Assembly (NCBI GenBank): GCA_026400595.1
Contig: JAPLOT010000311.1
Coordinates: forward strand, 1-7,036
DNA: 7,036 nucleotides
Source: Alphaproteobacteria bacterium
GTDB taxonomy: Bacteria > Pseudomonadota > Alphaproteobacteria > Rhizobiales > Aestuariivirgaceae
Reading direction: 5' to 3'
Both the position numbers and the translations under genes were made by a program. Shown in pieces: positions 1 to 5,340 of the stretch; the first letter of the stretch is position 1; the number at the start of each line of letters is the position of its first letter. The notes under the pieces are model-generated. The model saw nothing but the letters and a program-made list of their open reading frames with translations, did no database searches and was not told where the DNA came from.

Positions 1-903
1 GTCGATCTTGTCTGGATCAACGGCGAGAACTTCCGCGCGATGAAGCAGGATAGATTGCTCTTCGGTCCCTTTGCCGAAGACCTGCCGAATTTTGCCCTGG
101 TCGATACCGCGGGCAAGCCCACCACGCGCATCGACTTTGCCGAAGCCACCGACGGCCTGGAGAGTCCCTGGGGCATGGCCCAGCTCACCTTCTTCGCCGA
201 TGGCGCCAGGCTCGCATCGCCGCCTGCCTCGATGATCGAACTGGCTGATCTGGCCAGGGCCAATCCCGGCCGCGTCACCTATCCCGCACCGCCCGATTTT
301 CACGGCACGACCTTCGTCAAGCAGGTGCTGATCGAGACCATCGCGGACCCTTCGCTGCTTCCCCTGCGCGTGGACCTGCCGCAAGTCGAGGCCGCAACGA
401 AGCCGATGTTCGCCTTTCTCGATGCGCTGCATCCGCATCTCTGGCGGGAAGGCAAGCAGTTTCCGCAGTCCCAGGCGCAGCTGAAGCAGATGCTGGCCGA
501 TGGCGAAGCGCTGATGGCGCTTACCTTCAATCCCAACGAACCGGCCAATCTCGTGGCTGCTGGCGAATTGCCGGATACGACCATTGCCTGGCAGCACCGC
601 GGCGGCACCATCGGCAATACCCACTTCGTCGCCATTCCGGTCAATGCGCGTGGCAAGGCGGCAGCCCAGATCACGGCGAACTTCCTGCTGTCGCCCGAGG
701 CCCAGGCGCGCAAGGCCGACCTCAAGGTCTGGGGCGATCCCACCGTGCTTGACGTCTCGAAACTCTCCGCGGCGGACAAGGCGCTGTTCCCGTCGCAAGC
801 GCTGCCCGGCAGCGTGACGGACCCCGCACCCGCGATCCCCGAGCCGCATGGCAGCTGGGTGCCGCTGATCGAGGCCATGTGGCTCGAACGCTACGGCTCA
901 TGA
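1..903 (+). CDS. ynjB: ABC transporter solute-binding protein, YnjB type (5'-truncated by window edge)
   Basis: Periplasmic substrate-binding component of a YnjBCD-type ABC importer; the ligand of this family is not established. The frame is open from base 1 and continues upstream of the window, so the ATG at 40 is internal. The 300 visible residues begin VDLVWINGENF and carry family-typical stretches: GPFAEDLPNF (about residues 22-31), LESPWG (53-58) and PDFHGTTF (about 98-105). E. coli YnjB is close to 388 residues, so roughly 90 N-terminal residues, including the export signal, are missing here. The stop TGA (901-903) overlaps the start of the permease gene as ATGA. Identification rests on remembered similarity to E. 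coli YnjB and on the diagnostic neighbours (permease, ATPase, YnjF-type transferase). Other iron/sulfate-type binding proteins share the fold but not this gene order. Confidence 0.88.
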   Translation, partial: VDLVWINGENFRAMKQDRLLFGPFAEDLPNFALVDTAGKPTTRIDFAEATDGLESPWGMAQLTFFADGARLASPPASMIELADLARANPGRVTYPAPPDFHGTTFVKQVLIETIADPSLLPLRVDLPQVEAATKPMFAFLDALHPHLWREGKQFPQSQAQLKQMLADGEALMALTFNPNEPANLVAAGELPDTTIAWQHRGGTIGNTHFVAIPVNARGKAAAQITANFLLSPEAQARKADLKVWGDPTVLDVSKLSAADKALFPSQALPGSVTDPAPAIPEPHGSWVPLIEAMWLERYGS

Positions 904-2504
904 AGGGCCTCGCTGGCGGCCTCCCCCTGGTTCTGCTCTGGGCCCTGCCACTCGCGGCGGGACTGGTCATGGCACTTGCGGGCGCCGACCTGGCATCGTG
1001 GCAGGCGCTGCTGGCGCACCCGCAGGCCTTTACGGCGCTGCTGCTGTCGCTGGCAACGGGCCTGGCGAGCACGACAGTATCGTTGCTGGTCGCGCTTGCG
1101 ATCGCCGCGGGCCTCTATGGCACGCGTGCCTGGGAGCGCCTGCAGTCCTTCGCCGGCGTCACGCTTGCCGTGCCGCACCTCGCCTTTGCTATCGGCTTCG
1201 GGCTGCTCATCATGCCGAGTGGGTTGCTGGCTCGGCTTCTTGTTGGCGGCCAGACTCCACCCCCATGGATGACCGTTCAGGACCCGCTCGGCCTCAGCCT
1301 CGCCACGGCTCTGGTCCTCAAGGAAGTTCCGTTCCTCCTCGTCATGATCTGGGCCGTGCTGGCGCGCGGCGATTCAGCGGTCGCGCTTTCGGGACAGTGG
1401 CGCGCGGCGCGCAGCCTTGGTCATGGCCCGGGTTCGGTCTGGCTTCGCATCGTACAGCCGCAGCTTCTGCAGCGGTTGGCCTGGCCTCTGGCGGCAGTGC
1501 TCGCCTATGGCTGCACTGTCGTCGACATGGCCCTGGTGCTGGGGCCGACCCAGCCGCCGACGCTGGCTGTCCTCGTCTGGCGCGATCTCAACGATGCCGC
1601 GGCGGAGGTCAACGGCCGGGGGCTTGCAGGCGCCATGTTGCTGACGCTCGGCGTGGCCGGTCTGTTCGTCATTGCCGTTGTCATCCTGCGGCTGATGCGC
1701 AGTGGAATGTCGGCCTGGCGCATATCCGGTCCGTCCCGTCTTGCGGCGCCGAGGCGCATCGCTGCCCTTGCATCCGCTGCGCTCGCATTCGCCTTTGTGG
1801 CGGTCCTTGCAGTTCTGGCCCTGATCTCGATCGCGCCGCGCTGGACCTATCCCCGCCTCCTGCCGGATGTGTTCGATCTTTCGGTCTGGAGCAGGGCCCT
1901 GTCGGATCCGGCGCCCCTCGTCCTCAGCCTTCTGCTGGGCCTCGCGACAACCGCGGTGGCGCTCGTGCTTGCCGTGCTGTGGTTCGAAACCCAGCCGACC
2001 CGGCGCGATCCGTGGCCTACGAGCCTTGCGCTTGCGGGTCTGGTTCTGCCGCAGATCCTCATCGTTGCCGGGCAGTACCGCGCCGGCCTCGCGCTCGATC
2101 TGACGGGTTCGCTCGCCGGCCTCTTTCTTGTCCATCTGACGCCGGTGCTTGCCTATGTGATGGTTGTGCTGGCTGGGCCCTATCGCGCGCTCGATCCGCG
2201 CTATGCGTCTGTCTCCCGCGCGCTCGGGGCCGGCCCGGTGCGCAGCTGGGCAAGGGTCACGGCGCCACTGCTCAAGGCGCCGCTGCTCTCTGCTGCCGCC
2301 GTGGGCTTCGCCGTCAGCATGGTTCAGTTCGTGCCGGCACAGCTTCTTGGCGCTGGTCGCTACAGCACCTTGCCGATGGAGGCTGTCACCTTGTCGTCCG
2401 GAGGCAACCGCGCGCTTACTGCAGCCTTTGCCCTGCTGCTGACCGCTCCGCCGCTGCTTGCCGTCCTGCTTGCCGCGCGCCTCGGGAGGCCGCGGTGGGG
2501 CTAG
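900..2504 (+). CDS. ynjC: ABC transporter permease, fused double domain, YnjC type
   Basis: Inner-membrane channel of the importer, 534 residues from the ATG at 900. It is very hydrophobic, with about a dozen predicted membrane helices arranged as two MetI-like permease halves in one chain. Each half has an EAA-type cytoplasmic loop that docks the ATPase. The first is around residues 167-190 (WRAARSLG...PGSVWLRI..P). The second is around 435-458 (YASVSRALGAG...WARVTAPLL). E. coli YnjC, about 511 residues, has the same duplicated layout. The ATG at 900 was chosen because it overlaps the ynjB stop as ATGA, a typical coupled junction. An in-frame GTG at 879 would add seven residues, but its purine-rich stretch sits too close to it. 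The end overlaps the ATPase gene by 10 nt. Confidence 0.88.
   Translation: MKGLAGGLPLVLLWALPLAAGLVMALAGADLASWQALLAHPQAFTALLLSLATGLASTTVSLLVALAIAAGLYGTRAWERLQSFAGVTLAVPHLAFAIGFGLLIMPSGLLARLLVGGQTPPPWMTVQDPLGLSLATALVLKEVPFLLVMIWAVLARGDSAVALSGQWRAARSLGHGPGSVWLRIVQPQLLQRLAWPLAAVLAYGCTVVDMALVLGPTQPPTLAVLVWRDLNDAAAEVNGRGLAGAMLLTLGVAGLFVIAVVILRLMRSGMSAWRISGPSRLAAPRRIAALASAALAFAFVAVLAVLALISIAPRWTYPRLLPDVFDLSVWSRALSDPAPLVLSLLLGLATTAVALVLAVLWFETQPTRRDPWPTSLALAGLVLPQILIVAGQYRAGLALDLTGSLAGLFLVHLTPVLAYVMVVLAGPYRALDPRYASVSRALGAGPVRSWARVTAPLLKAPLLSAAAVGFAVSMVQFVPAQLLGAGRYSTLPMEAVTLSSGGNRALTAAFALLLTAPPLLAVLLAARLGRPRWG
2484..2489 (+). promoter_or_regulatory. Ribosome-binding site for the ynjD-type ATPase gene
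   Basis: GGGAGG, five bases before the GTG at 2495 and inside the 3' end of the permease gene. It decides the start: the frame is open for about 1.5 kb upstream across the permease gene, and only this GTG has a well-placed ribosome-binding site and yields the expected family length. Confidence 0.8.
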
Positions 2505-3142
2505 TCCTCGAGTTGGTATCGGTCAGGCTGCACGGCAAGCCACTGGTCGCTGCCGTGAGCCTCGCCATCGCGCCGGGTGAGGTCGTCACGCTGATGGGCC
2601 CCAGCGGCAGCGGCAAGTCTTCGCTGCTTGCCTTCATCGCGGGCGACCTCGGGAGCCCGTTCGACGGCAGCGGCACCACCCGCCTGAACGACAGGATTCT
2701 GGACGGCCTGCCGCCGGAACGCCGCCGCATCGGCCGCCTGTTCCAGGACGACCTTCTCTTCCCTCATATGACCGTCGGCGAGAACCTGCTCTTCGGCATG
2801 CCGCGCGGGGCGGTGGCGCTTCGCCAGTCGAGGATGCACATGGCTCTGGAACAGATTGGCCTGAGGGATTTCGAGCATCGCCCGCCGCAGTCGCTCTCGG
2901 GCGGGCAGCGTGCACGTGTGGCATTGATGCGCAGCCTCCTGGCGGAGCCGGATGCCATCCTGCTGGATGAACCCTTCTCCAGGCTCGACAGCGAACTTCG
3001 GGCGGCCATGCGGGAACTGGTCTTTGCCAGAATAGCCGCGGCCGGAATTCCCGGCCTGCTCGTCACCCATGATGTTGCGGATGCGCCACCCGGCGGGCGC
3101 ATCCTGCGCATCGCGCCGGATGGAGTCCTGCAGCATGCTTGA
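2495..3142 (+). CDS. ynjD: ABC transporter ATP-binding protein, YnjD type
   Basis: ATPase that energises the YnjBC importer on the cytoplasmic face of the membrane; 215 residues, close to the roughly 217 of E. coli YnjD. All nucleotide-binding motifs are present and in order: Walker A GPSGSGKSS at 35-43 (Lys41), Q-loop Gln84 (LFQDD), signature LSGGQ at 134-138, Walker B ILLDEP at 155-160 (Asp158, catalytic Glu159), D-loop SRLD at 162-165, and H-loop His192 (VTHD). There is no C-terminal regulatory extension, so it is a minimal ATPase. The GTG start at 2495 follows GGGAGG by 5 nt and overlaps the permease stop (TAG, 2502-2504). The stop overlaps the next start by 8 nt. The protein should be active. 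Its family placement rests on size and neighbours, because ABC ATPases resemble one another. Confidence 0.9.
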   Translation: MGLVLELVSVRLHGKPLVAAVSLAIAPGEVVTLMGPSGSGKSSLLAFIAGDLGSPFDGSGTTRLNDRILDGLPPERRRIGRLFQDDLLFPHMTVGENLLFGMPRGAVALRQSRMHMALEQIGLRDFEHRPPQSLSGGQRARVALMRSLLAEPDAILLDEPFSRLDSELRAAMRELVFARIAAAGIPGLLVTHDVADAPPGGRILRIAPDGVLQHA

Positions 3143-3755
3143 CCGTTACGCCCTCAAACTGCTCCGTCCGGCGATCGAAACCACGGCACGTCGGGCCTGG
3201 CGCATGGGATTGACGGCGGATACGGCAACCTTGATCGGCTTTGGCTTCGGCATGGCCGCGGCAGGCCTCGTTGCTTCGGGCCATTTCCTGCTCGCCGTCG
3301 TTCCGTTGATTCTCAACCGCGCACTCGACGGCCTTGACGGAGCGCTGGCGCGGCTGTCGCGGGTGACGGACCGCGGTGCCTTTCTCGACATCGGCCTCGA
3401 CTTCGTCTTCTACGCGGCCATCCCGCTCGCCTTTGCCATCTGCGATCCGGCCGCAAATGCGCTGGCGGCTGCGGTGCTGCTGGCGGCCTTTCTCGGCACG
3501 GGCACCAGCTTCCTGGCCTTTGCCGTCATCGCCGAGAAGCGCGGGCTGAAGAGCACGGCCTATCCATCGAAGTCCTTCTACTATCTGGGCGGACTGACCG
3601 AGGGCACCGAGACGATCCTGTGCTTTCTCGCAATGTGCCTCTGGCCGGCCCACTTCGCCGGCATCGCCATGTTCTATGCAGCGCTCTGCTGCGTGACGAC
3701 CGCCACGCGGCTGATCGCAGGCTGGCACATGTTCGGCGCCGACGAAAAGCGTTAA
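3135..3755 (+). CDS. ynjF: CDP-alcohol phosphatidyltransferase family protein, YnjF type
   Basis: Integral membrane enzyme of the family that transfers a phosphatidyl (or similar) group from a CDP-linked donor to an alcohol. The acceptor is not evident from sequence. It has 206 residues, the same as I recall for E. coli YnjF, with several hydrophobic segments. The metal-binding catalytic signature spans residues 65-89 (Asp65, Asp68-Gly69, Ala72-Arg73, Gly81, Asp85, Asp89), so all four aspartates are present. Seven residues separate Arg73 from Gly81, where phosphatidylglycerophosphate synthases usually have eight. A second conserved stretch, KSFYYLGGLTEGTET, starts at about 146. The ATG at 3135 was chosen for the GGAG at 3122-3125 and the N-terminus MLDRYALK. 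It overlaps the ATPase stop by 8 nt, tying the enzyme to the transporter. It is likely the last gene of the operon. Confidence 0.87.
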   Translation: MLDRYALKLLRPAIETTARRAWRMGLTADTATLIGFGFGMAAAGLVASGHFLLAVVPLILNRALDGLDGALARLSRVTDRGAFLDIGLDFVFYAAIPLAFAICDPAANALAAAVLLAAFLGTGTSFLAFAVIAEKRGLKSTAYPSKSFYYLGGLTEGTETILCFLAMCLWPAHFAGIAMFYAALCCVTTATRLIAGWHMFGADEKR

Positions 3756-3806
3756 TCGCGCGTTACGCATCACCGAGATTTTTCTTCTCCGGGTTGCAGA
3801 AAAAAC
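3756..3806 (+). other. Gene-free spacer after the ynj operon with a small AT-rich inverted repeat
   Basis: First part of a 342-nt gene-free stretch. TTTTTCT at 3779-3785 and AGAAAAA at 3798-3804 form a perfect 7-bp inverted repeat with a 12-nt spacer. The A-run at 3800-3805 lies directly before the candidate -35 element of the decarboxylase promoter. It could act as an UP element, a regulator site or a weak transcript end; nothing in the sequence decides among these. I see no convincing factor-independent terminator for the ynj operon. Confidence 0.35.
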
Positions 3807-3835
3807 TTGAACCGACTCGGGATTTGAATCATATG
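3807..3835 (+). promoter_or_regulatory. Candidate sigma70-type promoter of the decarboxylase leader
   Basis: TTGAAC (3807-3812), 17-nt spacer, CATATG (3830-3835). The match to TTGACA/TATAAT is moderate (4 of 6 and 3 of 6). The spacing is ideal, and an A-tract lies just upstream. The predicted transcription start, about 3842, falls immediately before the first stem of the structured leader. This agreement is the main support; there is no direct evidence. Confidence 0.45.
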
Positions 3836-3841
3836 TCCCTC

Positions 3842-4097
3842 GCCCAAAGTCGCACGTGCCTCAAGGGACTTCCCCAAAGCAACGACGGTGCGGGCTTTTT
3901 GGTCTCTGCCGGCTCCTCCAAAGGCCGGGGTTACTGAGAGGCACCACTATCATTGCCCCATGTGCGATCGGGTTTCCCGGTCAATCCAAGGCGAACAGGT
4001 CAGTACGCGCAAAGCGTTCTCCACGTCTCCATCGCGTGGGCTCGCGGCGTCGCGCTGGCATCGACAAAGCTCAACCTGTTTTCCGGGAGACCGCCCC
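3842..4097 (+). promoter_or_regulatory. Structured 5' leader RNA of the ornithine decarboxylase gene (candidate speF-class motif)
   Basis: About 256 nt between the presumed transcript start and the decarboxylase ATG. Hairpins visible by hand are: a long bulged stem pairing 3844-3855 (CCAAAG UCGCAC) with 3888-3902 (GUGCGG ... UUUGG); CCGGC 3909-3913 with GCCGG 3924-3928, extended by CUCU 3904-3907 with AGAG 3937-3940; GATCGGG 3966-3972 with CCCGGTC 3976-3982 around a UUU loop, enclosed by UUGCC 3953-3957 with GGCGA 3990-3994; ACGC 4005-4008 with GCGT 4014-4017; and CCACG 4021-4025 with CGTGG 4035-4039. Several short stretches complement the ribosome-binding site (see findings). Alphaproteobacteria are known to carry an extended bulged-stem motif, 'speF', upstream of ornithine decarboxylase genes. 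Assignment to it rests on position and general architecture, not on an alignment. Confidence 0.6.
4085..4090 (+). promoter_or_regulatory. Ribosome-binding site of the ornithine decarboxylase gene
   Basis: GGGAGA, seven bases before the ATG at 4098. It fixes the start of the decarboxylase, whose frame is otherwise open back to 3888 through the structured leader. It is complementary to GGUCUC (3901-3906, pairing with 4087-4092) and to UCUCC (4018-4022 and 4026-4030, pairing with 4086-4090), so it could be masked by the leader. Confidence 0.75.
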
Positions 4098-5234
4098 ATG
4101 GCCGCCACCGCTCGTATCCTCGACTTCCTGCGTGACCGACGTCCCGACGGCCCCTGCCTCGTGGTCGATCTCGAAGTCATCGCCGACAACTATCGCCTCT
4201 TCGCGCGCAGCATGCCCGATACCCGCATCTTCTATGCGGTGAAGGCCAATCCGGCGCCCGAGATCCTGTCGCTGCTGGCCGGCCTGGGCTCGTGCTTCGA
4301 CACCGCCTCGGTGCCGGAGATCGAGATGGCGCTGAATGCCGGCGCCACCCCCGACCGCATCTCCTTCGGCAACACCATCAAGAAGGAGCGTGACATCGCC
4401 CGCGCCCATGCGCTGGGCGTGTCGCTCTTCGCCGTCGATTCGGAGGAGGAGGTCGAAAAGGTCGCGCGCGCCGCTCCGGGCGCCAAGGTCTTCTGCCGTA
4501 TCCTCACCGACGGCGCTGGCGCCGAGTGGCCGCTGTCGCGCAAGTTCGGCTGCGAGCCCGCCATGGCGGTGGGCGTGCTGCTGCGCGCTCATGAGCTGGG
4601 CCTCAATCCCTATGGCATCTCCTTCCATGTCGGCTCGCAGCAGACCCGGCTGGAAGCCTGGGATTCTGCCCTCGGCGAAGCCAAGGCCATCTTCGATGCC
4701 ATGCAGAAGCACGGCATCGTGCTGCAGATGGTCAATCTCGGCGGCGGCTTCCCGACCCGCTACCTGCGCCAGGTGCCGGGGACCGGAAGCTATGCCAATG
4801 CGATTCATGATGCGTTGACCAAGCATTTCGGCAATGCCATTCCCGAGACCATCATCGAGCCGGGCCGCGGAATGGTGGGAAATGCCGGCGTGATCAAGTC
4901 GGAGGTCGTGCTGGTCTCGAAGAAGCATGCCAATGACAACATCCGCTGGGTCTATCTCGACATCGGCAAGTTCGGCGGCCTGGCCGAGACCATGGACGAG
5001 GCGATCCGCTATCCGATCGTCACCGCCCGGGACGGCGACGCCAAGGCGCCCTGCATCATCGCAGGTCCGACCTGCGATTCGGCCGACGTGCTCTACGAGA
5101 AGACGCCTTATGACCTGCCGGTGACTCTCTCCGTCGGCGACGAGGTTCTGATCGAGGCGGCCGGTGCCTATACCACGACCTATGCGTCGGTTGCCTTCAA
5201 CGGCTTCTCGCCGCTGCAGGCCTATGTGATCTGA
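4098..5234 (+). CDS. odc: Ornithine (possibly ornithine/lysine) decarboxylase, alanine-racemase fold
   Basis: Cytosolic PLP enzyme that decarboxylates ornithine to putrescine, entering polyamine synthesis; 378 residues. It belongs to the alanine-racemase/eukaryotic-ODC fold family, not the larger aspartate-aminotransferase-fold SpeC/SpeF of enterobacteria. PLP lysine Lys49 sits in FYAVKAN (45-51). Other active-site motifs are HVGSQ (177-181), GGGFP (215-219), EPGRG (254-258, PLP phosphate), GPTCDSADV (323-331, with Cys326 and Asp327 donated across the dimer) and GAYT (356-359, Tyr358). CDSADV argues for a decarboxylase of ornithine/lysine rather than diaminopimelate. Separating ornithine from lysine needs assay, as related bacterial enzymes accept both. 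The ATG at 4098 is preceded by GGGAGA and gives the normal family length. It is likely controlled by the upstream leader RNA. Confidence 0.9.
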   Translation: MAATARILDFLRDRRPDGPCLVVDLEVIADNYRLFARSMPDTRIFYAVKANPAPEILSLLAGLGSCFDTASVPEIEMALNAGATPDRISFGNTIKKERDIARAHALGVSLFAVDSEEEVEKVARAAPGAKVFCRILTDGAGAEWPLSRKFGCEPAMAVGVLLRAHELGLNPYGISFHVGSQQTRLEAWDSALGEAKAIFDAMQKHGIVLQMVNLGGGFPTRYLRQVPGTGSYANAIHDALTKHFGNAIPETIIEPGRGMVGNAGVIKSEVVLVSKKHANDNIRWVYLDIGKFGGLAETMDEAIRYPIVTARDGDAKAPCIIAGPTCDSADVLYEKTPYDLPVTLSVGDEVLIEAAGAYTTTYASVAFNGFSPLQAYVI

Positions 5235-5245
5235 TCCGCAGGATC
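5233..5245 (+). repeat. Small perfect hairpin at the end of the decarboxylase gene
   Basis: GATCC-GCA-GGATC, a 5-bp stem with a 3-nt loop that includes the last bases of the stop codon. There is no U-run after it, so it is not a standard factor-independent terminator. It may protect the mRNA end or mean nothing. Confidence 0.35.
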
Positions 5246-5260
5246 GGTCTCCACCCCCAC

Positions 5261-5285
5261 CCGTCACCCCGGCGCAAGCCGGGGG
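5261..5285. repeat. REP-like GC-rich intergenic palindrome
   Basis: The stem CCCCGGC (5267-5273) pairs with GCCGGGG (5278-5284) around a GCAA tetraloop, preceded by CCGTCA. Short elements of the shape 'CGTCA-CCCC-GGC...GCC-GGGG' are scattered between genes in many alphaproteobacterial genomes. One copy is visible here, so its repeat status is inferred from resemblance. It lies between the decarboxylase and acetyltransferase genes and could stabilise the upstream transcript. Confidence 0.55.
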
Positions 5286-5301
5286 CAACCTCAGTCAAGG
5301 T

Positions 5302-5318
5302 GACCGGCCGTGCCGGTC
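5302..5318 (+). repeat. Short perfect hairpin before the acetyltransferase gene
   Basis: GACCGGC-CGT-GCCGGTC, a 7-bp stem with a 3-nt loop, ends 22 nt before the ATG at 5341 and just before the AGGAAGG purine tract. No U-run follows. It may be a mild attenuator or a structure next to the ribosome-binding site; the role is unknown. Confidence 0.4.
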
Positions 5319-5340
5319 TGACAGGAAGGCATTGAGCAAG

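Noticed and set aside
879..899. GTG at 879 as the start of the permease
   Set aside because: The only purine-rich stretch is about 4 nt away, too close, whereas the ATG at 900 forms the classic ATGA overlap with the preceding stop. It remains possible but less likely.
998..2494. A long open frame upstream of and in frame with the ATPase gene, giving a 714-residue protein
   Set aside because: It runs across the permease gene in another frame, has no permease- or ATPase-like content before 2495, and reflects the scarcity of stops in GC-rich DNA. The GTG at 2495 with GGGAGG gives the normal family length.
3891..3902. GC-rich stretch followed by CTTTTT as a factor-independent terminator within the leader
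   Set aside because: The T-run is itself paired in the long bulged stem, and the stem is interrupted close to it. A premature-termination role cannot be excluded, but the layout is not a typical terminator.
3833..3937. A 34-codon ORF (MSLAQSRTCLKGL...) at the front of the decarboxylase leader, which might be a leader peptide like the ornithine-sensing one of enterobacteria
   Set aside because: Its ATG overlaps the predicted -10 element, so it would lie upstream of the transcript start. It has no good ribosome-binding site, and its sequence overlaps the paired leader stems. It would need reconsidering if transcription starts further upstream.
3888..4097. N-terminal extension of the decarboxylase frame back to 3888
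   Set aside because: This stretch carries the leader hairpins. The extra 70 residues look nothing like a decarboxylase N-terminus, and the ATG at 4098 has an excellent ribosome-binding site.
4071..5288. A 405-codon antisense ORF covering the ornithine decarboxylase
   Set aside because: The sense strand encodes a complete decarboxylase with all active-site motifs. The antisense product is a compositional shadow rich in Arg, Gly, Asp and His with no recognisable domain.
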